This document shows, one piece after another, positions 56,560 through 64,000 of a stretch of DNA of 64,000 nucleotides. Location: assembly GCA_958295665.1 (NCBI GenBank), contig OY282560.1, positions 260,657,368-260,721,367 of the forward strand. The letters are read 5' to 3'. Within the stretch, counting starts at the first letter, position 1; every line of letters starts with the position of its first letter. The position numbers and the translations under genes are program-made. The notes beneath the pieces are model-generated. The model was not told where the DNA came from. It searched no databases and was given only the letters and a program-made list of their open reading frames with translations. The DNA is from Tipula vernalis. Lineage: Eukaryota; Arthropoda; Insecta; Diptera; Tipulidae.

Positions 56560-59500
56560 TTAAACAATGTGCTGTTTGGTTGGTTACAGGCATTGTCACA
56601 AGACAAAAATACGTAAGTAAGTGAAATTTCATGCAGGAGGTAAGCTTGGTTATTTTATTCAAATAGCGCAAACACTTGACATTCGTTTAACGATCAAAAA
56701 GTTGAAATTTAGAAAAAATGAAATGTTAGGCACACCCGCTACGTTATGAACCAACGAACTATTCAGAAAATTCGAAAATTTACCCAAAAAAAATCGACCT
56801 GAGGCGTACATAAATGTTCCATCAAATTTCAAGTTCAATCAATATTTATTAGTACTTAAGTATGTATTTATATACTAAAACATTACAAACTAAAATTGAG
56901 ATTGAAATATATTTATCTTATTACAAAAAATATTTTAGTAACGTAGAACACCGAACTACGTCTATAGCAATATTATATAAATAAACTAAAAAAAATCAAT
57001 TTAAATTCCTCGCTGATCTTAAAATCTCTAAATACATCAATATTTCAAATACAATTGTTCAAAATCCATCTTACTGTTTTAGAAAAAAAAAAAAAAAAAA
57101 AAAAAAAAATTAAAAAGAAAATCTCCAAGTTGAAATTCATCAAATCAATAAATAAATCATATTTTTGTTTTGTTTTGTATATATGGGTGTGTAGGAGATG
57201 AAAACAATACGAAAACTCTGACAATTTTCCAATTTTTTTTATATTGTACTTGAAACGAACAGAATTTAAAATTCAAAACTTGATGTGATGCGCTAATTTT
57301 TTTTTTTTTTTATAATATATAATACTTAATTGAAAATTTAATGGATTATAAATATTTTATGTAACACAATCACTGACAAGATTAAATAAATTATACTGAA
57401 AGTACATGTATATAGGTATATACTATATAACTGTATATGCATACTTATTTAAGAAGTACGTATGCATGTATAAATCTTTTTCAATACTTATGCTTTTAGC
57501 TACATAAGCACATATTTACCTCTCTATAATACTGTATTTATTTAGCGTCACGATAAGAGAGCCATGTGGTTGCATTGCGAAATATGGAAAAAATCAATTT
57601 TTCAATATAAGTTATTCGTTCTGTACTTATAAACAACATACATGAAATGATTATTAGTTTTTGACCCAATTGATAGAAGACTAGAAGTGTTTACTATATT
57701 ATATTTAAGTTTAGCAGCAATGCTTCACAATATGTAGTGTATCGTGGTGTGATAAGAAGATGGATCTTTTAAGAGTATCCCACTATAATTTTATTTCTTT
57801 TAAGTATTTTCTTTATAAGTAATCATACAAATCAAGTGGATTTTTTTGAAAAGAGTTAATAGAAAAAAATCTGAAGTGTTTTCTAGGTAGTATGTACAGA
57901 GGAAAACCCAATTCAATTATTAAACCATTTTTCAGATCAACATTTAAAATCGACTTCAATTTTAAAAACCTTATAGAAAAACTGTTGAATGTTCGCCTAA
58001 GTAAATATATAGTTTCACTATTTAAGTAAGTAATAAATGTTTTTTTATCCCAGATTCGATGGCCCTGCCCTCATGAGAAAAAATGGGTTCTTCTGTCATT
58101 CCATATTGTTTTTGTTTTTATAAAAACATTTTTCTTTTTTTTACATTATGCTTCTCAGATCTAATTTATTATAATTGAAATTGAAAAATGTTAGTTTTCA
58201 TGTCGTTGACAAGATCTTTATTTTGTGGTGTTGGTTAGGGGTCTGCAAAAGTAATCGATATCTTGAGTTTAATTCCCAGACAATTAAATTGCAATTGACC
58301 GTTAATAATCACCAAAGAGCCACTTGTTTGACGAATCAGATCGGAATTTATACTTTAATGGTTTATGGATTATTTTGAGCAAATTTTACTTTCTTGGAAT
58401 GAATGTATGTTCAATATGATGTGCTGTTGATGTGCTTGATTGGTGTTTTTTTTTTATATTTTAACGTAACAAATTTGTTCGTCATGACTTGTTAGTAGTT
58501 AATATTCTGTAACTCTACTCTAATAAGCCGTTGGTTATAGTTTTCTCTTTGTTATAGAAATTAGATACATTTTTAACAAGTCGTTTTATTTTTGAATTAA
58601 AATTTTGCAAAATACTTGTTTGATTTTTTTTTGTCGTTTTACGATTTGATCCAGAGCAGATCAAACGTCAAAAAATACAGCTATTACTTAGTTAGTCAGA
58701 TTCGATTTGTGATTTAAACTATAATTTACACTAAAGCCGGCATTAAACCTGAAATCTTCAATTAAAAAGTAAGTTGAAATTTTATTTTTTTTTCAAAGTT
58801 AAAATATAAAATTTTATTTTTTTTCTAATGACCATTAAAAATATACCACGGCTTTTACTTTACGCAAAAGGCGATATAAAAGCAGGAGAGGAAATTAATT
58901 ACTTATGATTATGGCGATAGTTCTAAAGAATCCTTAATGCACCATCCATGGTTGGCATTATAAAATCCAATTTAAAATTTCTTTTTAGTTAAACACGTTT
59001 TGTATTGTTGTAAATTGTGCTGTTTAATTTAAAAAAAAAAGTAGAAACGAGATTGAGACTTTAATCAACTCTCTGTAGTTAAATTAGAGTAAACAAATCA
59101 GGAAACATTTATTGATCATTTCACCTTACGTGAACATGAAATCATTACGAGTATATATTTTTTGATACAACTAAATTGTCAAGTTTACTCGAAATATTTA
59201 TTTTATTCGGTGAATTTAAATTTTATCTATAGAAACATTTAACAAAATTATCTTTGTCTACAGCTAGATTTTCAAACAGATAAGATTGATGTAATGATGT
59301 ATAATAAAATCAAAAAACTGGCGAACCCTACACAATTTTCAAACAAACACCTCTAATTTTTAGACCGTTGTACGAACCTAAATGTTATGGTACGAGTAAG
59401 TATTTTTTTAAATTTGTACTCTTCAGCTCCAAATAATTGTATTTATTTTTTAATCTAGGACACAGTGAAAAATTACTCTAGAAAAGGAAACGAAAAATCA
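56560..59500. other. AT-rich non-coding stretch with homopolymers
   Basis: Has 27 A at 57083-57109 and a T run at 57299-57311. An open frame at 58175-58378 has no recognisable content. Confidence 0.5.
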
Positions 59501-59508
59501 TCAAATTA

Positions 59509-59710
59509 AGGCAGTGATACATGCAACAATTTATCAAAAAAGCAAGCGCGCCGATTGGTTGAAATAGCTGTCACTTTTTTTAAGGTTATGTATACAAAAT
59601 TGAACCATGTTCAATTTTCTGTTTATGCCTTAAAAGCATTTAAAATCGCCTACTTCATGCACACTATTTTTATTGCCTTAACGGCAAAAATCGTACATGT
59701 ATCACTGCCT
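59509..59710. mobile_element. 202 bp MITE with TTA duplication
   Basis: AGGCAGTGATACATG on the left is inverted on the right (CATGTATCACTGCCT). TTA lies outside both ends (59506-59508 and 59711-59713), pointing to a PIF/Harbinger-type mechanism. No coding capacity. Confidence 0.75.
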
Positions 59711-60109
59711 TTATTCTCTCTGTTATGTTTTTTAAGAACAGAGGGTATAGTAGATTGTTCTACAAGTAAAGAAAAGTGATAGTTTTGGATTAACAGTTTT
59801 ACGAGCAATGTAAATCACTTTTCTTACGCGTACGACATTCTATTTTTTGATGTTTTTGACAAGATCCATGTAATTTTTATTGTGCTCAGCGTGTACATAA
59901 CAACCGCAGTAAGCAAATAAATAAAAGTCAAAACTGCAAAATGTTTCTATGAAGAAAAGTGTTTCTACGAATAAATGTGTTGCTAAGGAGAAAAGTAACA
60001 GTTTCCTTTACTGTTTTCAACCAAGAAATAACGCTCTTTTCTAATAAGTAAACGAAAAAATATTTTTCTTTATTATATGGTAGTTAACCTTCGAACATAA
60101 AGATATATA

Positions 60110-60312
60110 CTAAAGATACATGTTAAACCGAAAGTGGTCTGACTGAAAACGTCCGAGATAAATTCAACATGTGGCTTGACTGAAAGCAAAGATTATTAAC
60201 AAGAAGATCTTCTTGTTAATAATCTTTGCTTTCAGTCAAGCCGCCGTTTACATGTTGAATTTATCTCGGACATTTTCAGTCAGACCACTTTCGGTTTAAC
60301 GTGTATCTTTAG
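60110..60312. mobile_element. Near-perfect 203 bp palindrome with TA duplication
   Basis: CTAAAGATACATGTTAAACC on the left is inverted at the right end, with TA outside both ends. The central 70 bp (60173-60242) is a perfect palindrome with no loop, centred on AAGAAGATCTTCTT. Only a few mismatches and a short insertion near 60243 break the full arms. It adjoins the mariner relic at 60430. Confidence 0.9.
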
Positions 60313-60429
60313 TAATAGAGTGTAAAATTCAAAACGTATGGAAATAGAATCAAAATACGTAAGGTTAAAAAATGTTATGTATTGGTTGGTACTGTAATGA
60401 GCTATCATTATTGAAGCGCCATTTACAAT

Positions 60430-60850
60430 TTTAAGTCGATGTGTCATTTAGTTTGCATTTCACAAGCAATAAAATTGACGTATTCTGAATTTTGTGAAGA
60501 ATGGAAAATATCTAAATGGATATGGATCAAACTTTAGGCAAGTCTACACCATCCTTTAAAACTGTCCGTCTTTGGGCCAGAGAATTTAAGTGTTTTTGAA
60601 AAATAACGGTAAAATCAAAAGAGGCGACAACACCGAAAATGATTGGAAAAATCAATGATATTTTACTGAGTGATAGTAAAGTGAAGTTGAATGATATTGC
60701 TGACATCGTAAACAATTCAAAAGAACGTATAGAAAATATCTTGCTTTCGATCAACAACGCGAAAGAGTAACCTCTTCAAAGCAATATTTGTTGGCAAATC
60801 GCTGGATGAAGTGTATTGAGTTTAAAGGAGGTGATATTGAAGATTAGATA
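60430..60850 (+). pseudogene. mariner deletion derivative: HTH joined to C-terminus
   Basis: The N-terminal part reads LGKSTPSFKTVRLWAREFK, then TPKMIGKINDILLSDSKVKL and SKERIENILL, which is the paired HTH region of mariner transposases. It is followed directly by LANRWMKCIEFKGGDIED, the family's C-terminal end. The catalytic core of about 200 residues is gone. One stop breaks the HTH part. The leader (60430-60490) matches the fragment at 46270-46505. Confidence 0.85.
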
Positions 60851-60859
60851 AAAACATTG

Positions 60860-62050
60860 CCAAAAAAGTTGTGTAAAGCTTCTTTTCAGCAGGTGTAGAA
60901 CAGTGTTTCCGATAATTTTCTTTTGTTGTTTCAAGTTTTGTGGTTATACTTACGTGTTTAACATCAAAGTTTAATGTGAAGGTTATAAATGAAAACTTTA
61001 AAAAGTCCAAAATTATTAATTGTTGTGTCGGAGTAATTTTTTTGGAGTTTGGAAATATTAAGTCTATAGTTTTTTTAATTTCCTTCCGATGAATATTTTG
61101 AGCCTGCTGAATGGATTTTAAAATTAATTGTGTAGTGTTAAGGTGCATTCGTAATTTAATAAGTACGCGCATTTTTAATAAGAAGGTTGTTAGTTTTCGT
61201 TAAAAAATTAAAACAAACGCTCTATCAAAATACAAATTTTGTTGTTGTGATCAAGTTCAATGTTTTTTACTTAAAAAGTTCATAGGAGGGAAAATATTTG
61301 TTGTTAATATTCACTCGTGTCCTTATAAAAATAATAATACTTATTTAACCATTTGTTCTCATCGAAATAATAAATTAACAATTTTGCTTAAATGTTTTCT
61401 CCAAAGTGAATTAACTGTAATATTTTAATAAGAAAAATGCCTTTTGAAAGTAGCCACAGTCTTAGTGAAAAATTACCATCCCAATATCCTTGCTTCTGAA
61501 ATAGCGAACTTAATTTTTTTGATATTTTTAATCGTTTTCAGTTTGATTTTAAAAATACTAAATTTTACAGTTAAAAATTATTACCTGGTAACAATTTATA
61601 GATATAGAGAACTAGTAAAAAAATTTTCTCCGATCGCGCGGCAGGCCTGATGTAAGAGGCAAACCATATCATGTGAACACGCCTCCCGCTACAATAAAAT
61701 GCACAAAAAAAAATAATGTTCCGCGTCAGACGTTTACACTAATTAATAACCAACTAAATATGAACACCTGGCAGAGCATAATAATTTTATTAGTTTTATT
61801 GCAAATACTATAGATAACGTCATCTGCAAGCATAGCGTCGCTGCAGTTTAATTTGAAAATACTTGAAAGTAGGTAAAAAAAGAAGCTAAGTAAACTAAAC
61901 TATATGAACATGCCCTTTGGTACCATAAATCTGTACTTATTGAAATAAATATAAAACAGGAAGAAAGGTTCCATAAGTCCATGTCGAATTATCGTAGAAA
62001 AACTAAAAATTTTATATTAAATTTTATTCTTTATAACTTTTATTTAAACC
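60860..62050. other. AT-rich non-coding stretch
   Basis: A minus-strand open frame of 116 codons (60822-61172) is compositionally random and overlaps the mariner tail. Nothing else was seen. Confidence 0.45.
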
Positions 62051-62056
62051 TTTATA

Positions 62057-62210
62057 CCCTAGACAGACTGTGGTTTAATAAATCCGATTTAGCTAAACTA
62101 GTTTAAGTATTCTATGTAAAAACCAAGGGATTAGCTAAAATCCAGGTTGACACACTGCGACTCATCACGAAAAATTCACTAAATCGGTTTTATTAAATCG
62201 CAGTCTGGGA
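62057..62210. mobile_element. MITE family M1, copy 2
   Basis: The left end CCCTAGACAGACTGTGGTTT and inner words match copy 1. The right terminus is damaged: after CGCAGTCTGGGA the expected CTAGGG is lost. Confidence 0.85.
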
Positions 62211-62219
62211 ATGCCGTAA

Positions 62220-62890
62220 GTTAGCCCCAGAAAAGATTGCAAAGATACAGTAGAAAGAAATCAAACAAACAATTTTCCTTAAGCTCAGTGTACACTGTTC
62301 CTGTTTATTAAATATTTGACTTTAATAAAATATTCTTTTAATTTAATGAGTTCCTCCAAAATAATTTTAAATAAATTTAACTTTTAGAAAACCCTTAAAT
62401 ATTGTAAAAATAGCTATTATTTACATATTTAGTTCTTAATCAACATAAAAAATGCATTTGTAACGCCGCATGCCAACATAACAGTTTATCTTAATACGAT
62501 TTTATTCAATTTACTTAATTATTTAAATTGTAAGCAAACCACATACATATTACAAACGTTAGATGAAAAATATTCTTTTTATTGCATCTTTCGATGTAGT
62601 ATAAAAAGAGTACGTTCTGAATATTCAGAATAAATAAAAGAAATGGAAGAATAAAAGAACGTTCAGTTTCGGAACATCGGAAATATTCGGAATGAATAAA
62701 CGAAAACTCTCTTTAAGTGTTCTTCAAATATCCTTATTTACAAGTATCTAAAAAATTTTGTTTTAATATTCTATATCGGTACAAAATAGAGCTTCGTGTC
62801 TAAATAAAACCGAACTATAGCAAATAGAAACAAAGTTGATTAACGATGATAAATATAAAGTAAGATACTTATAATGAATGATTAAGGAAG
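62220..62890. other. Non-coding stretch between MITE copies
   Basis: Short repeats such as GAATATTCAGAATAAATAAA and GAAT(G)AATAAAC near 62618-62700 only. Confidence 0.4.
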
Positions 62891-62895
62891 ATATA

Positions 62896-63055
62896 CCCTA
62901 GACAGACTGCGGTTTAATAAATCCGATTTAGCTTAGCTAGTTTAAGTGTCTATGCAAAAACAAAGGGATTAAGTAGCTAAATCGAGCTTGACACACTGCG
63001 GATAATCTCGAAAAATTCACTAAATCGGTTTTATTAAACCGCAGTGTATCTAGGG
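62896..63055. mobile_element. MITE family M1, copy 3
   Basis: 160 bp, ends CCCTAGACAGACTGCGGTTT and the inverse AAACCGCAGTGTATCTAGGG, flanked by TA. This is the best-preserved copy, and the terminal repeats extend about 37 bp. Confidence 0.9.
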
Positions 63056-63353
63056 TATTACATACGATCGTAATGAAAAAGTAACTTTTATTACAAAAAC
63101 TAATATAAAAACAACTAATGTAATGCATGCAGGCAGGGCGGGTCACATAATTTTGTAATACGATAAGCTCCAGGATCTTTATTTAATGTTTTGTGAGAGT
63201 GTGCTATACAAACCTAGGATCAACATTATAGTTAGCTTGTACGCCTCTATTACATGGGATAGACCATACATTTTTACATTTTGCATTCAATACATTTTTT
63301 TTAAATAACTGCTTTGTATGCGTGCCAAATTTGTTCCATAGAATATTTTGTTA

Positions 63354-64000
63354 GGTGTGCAAGTAGAAACTCGGTTTTTTTTTTTTTGGTCAAATTCAAC
63401 TTTATTGAAAAGATACTTGTTACAAAGATTAATACTTAACCGAAATATTCGCCATTACTATCTATGGTCTTTTGCCATTTATCGGGTAGATGATAAATGC
63501 CTTCGCGATAGAAACTTGGTGGTTTCGAAGCAAAATGGTCATCGAGCCATTTTCGCACATCTTCAACTTTCGTGAACCATAGGTCTTCCAAATATTATGA
63601 CATTGATCTGAATAAGTGGTAATTAAATGGAGCCACGGCTGTAAAATACGCCGCACGCTGTACAACTTCGCAGCGTAAGGGGAAGATGAGTTCGTGGGTT
63701 GATGTTGCTGTATGCGAACGAGCGTTCTCATGCAGCAATATGACCTCCGGCCTTCATTGGTCCGTAAATGGTGTTCAATCCTCTAGCGCATCACTTAATT
63801 TAATCAATTGGGCCTGGAAAACTTGCAACTAATGTTGATGGCTGGCCCAGATCAATCCATGCTTTTCTGCGTTTAGGATTGTCGTACAAAATCCATTTTT
63901 CATTACCCGTAATGATTTTGTGCAAAAAATTCTTTCTTTTGTACCGAGAAAGCAAATTCATGCAAATGTCAACCCATTTTCCTTCCTTCTGTATATTTCC
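63354..64000 (-). pseudogene. mariner transposase relic, copy 2 (runs off the window)
   Basis: The 3' terminus at 63354 (GGTGTGCAAGTAGAAAC, preceded by TA) is followed inwards by the tail FASKPPSFYREGIYHLPDKW, then KTIDSNGEYFG and stop. A middle with the second Asp region is damaged (HDNARPH is not intact), then WILYDNPKRRKAWIDLGQPS. The first catalytic motif reads ITGNEKW where the family has GDEKW, so Asp is changed to Asn. Stops and frame changes occur in the middle third. It is the same family as 9430-10264 and preserves the empty site of that copy's MITE. The N-terminus lies beyond 64000. Confidence 0.9.

Noticed and set aside
60822..61172. 116-codon minus-strand open frame
   Set aside because: It is rich in Ile, Leu, Lys and Thr as random AT-rich DNA gives, overlaps the mariner C-terminus on the other strand and has no motif or splice context.
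1..64000. tRNA, rRNA or snRNA genes
   Set aside because: No segment showed the paired arms and B-box-like word (GGTTCGAATCC type) or rRNA-like blocks in a full read by eye; a covariance search could still find a decayed one.

Overview
The window looks like an AT-rich insect nuclear genome, most likely a dipteran. The evidence is spliceosomal exons, an exon rich in Gln, Asn and Ser runs, and relics of typical insect transposons (mariner, Tc1-like, pogo/Tigger, hAT-, Harbinger- and piggyBac-like MITEs, BEL/Pao, Jockey). Nothing here suggests prokaryotic, organellar or viral DNA. No search could be run, so species and family names rest on recognised motifs only.

The only well-supported host gene is on the minus strand. 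Two phase-compatible exons (12620-13353 and 8247-8462) encode a low-complexity linker followed by the first helix of a Dbl-homology (RhoGEF) domain. The rest of the domain must lie left of the window or in exons I could not recognise. The intron between them (8463-12619) is full of transposons: a MITE, a mariner relic carrying a hAT-like MITE, a BEL/Pao pol relic and a degenerate repeat cluster. Weaker minus-strand exon candidates lie at 14721-14837 and 42584-42633; the second has very good splice sites but cannot be tied to the RhoGEF gene.

Layout: 0-8 kb is AT-rich DNA with several inverted-repeat elements. 8-14 kb holds the RhoGEF exons and their transposon-loaded intron. 13.8-17.6 kb is a cluster of MITEs and nested palindromes. 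18-33 kb contains Tc1 relics, three large fold-back elements, a degenerate minisatellite and a GT-rich repeat copy. 34.9-40 kb contains two Tc1-like elements with IR/DR-type ends. 44-52.8 kb contains mariner, Tigger, a TTAA-flanked MITE, a Jockey relic with a piggyBac-like MITE inside it, and the second GT-rich repeat copy. 53.4-54.2 kb is an 833 bp element with 340 bp inverted arms, each carrying a hammerhead-like core as in Penelope-like elements. 59.5-64 kb contains more MITEs, a near-perfect 203 bp palindrome, an internally deleted mariner and a second copy of the 9.4 kb mariner.

The genes do not form a pathway. The most informative biology is the layered record of mobile elements. In two cases the pre-insertion state can be read directly: a mariner copy elsewhere in the window gives the empty site of the hAT-like MITE, and removing the TTAA-flanked MITE re-joins the Jockey reading frame. 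Every transposase or reverse transcriptase seen is broken.
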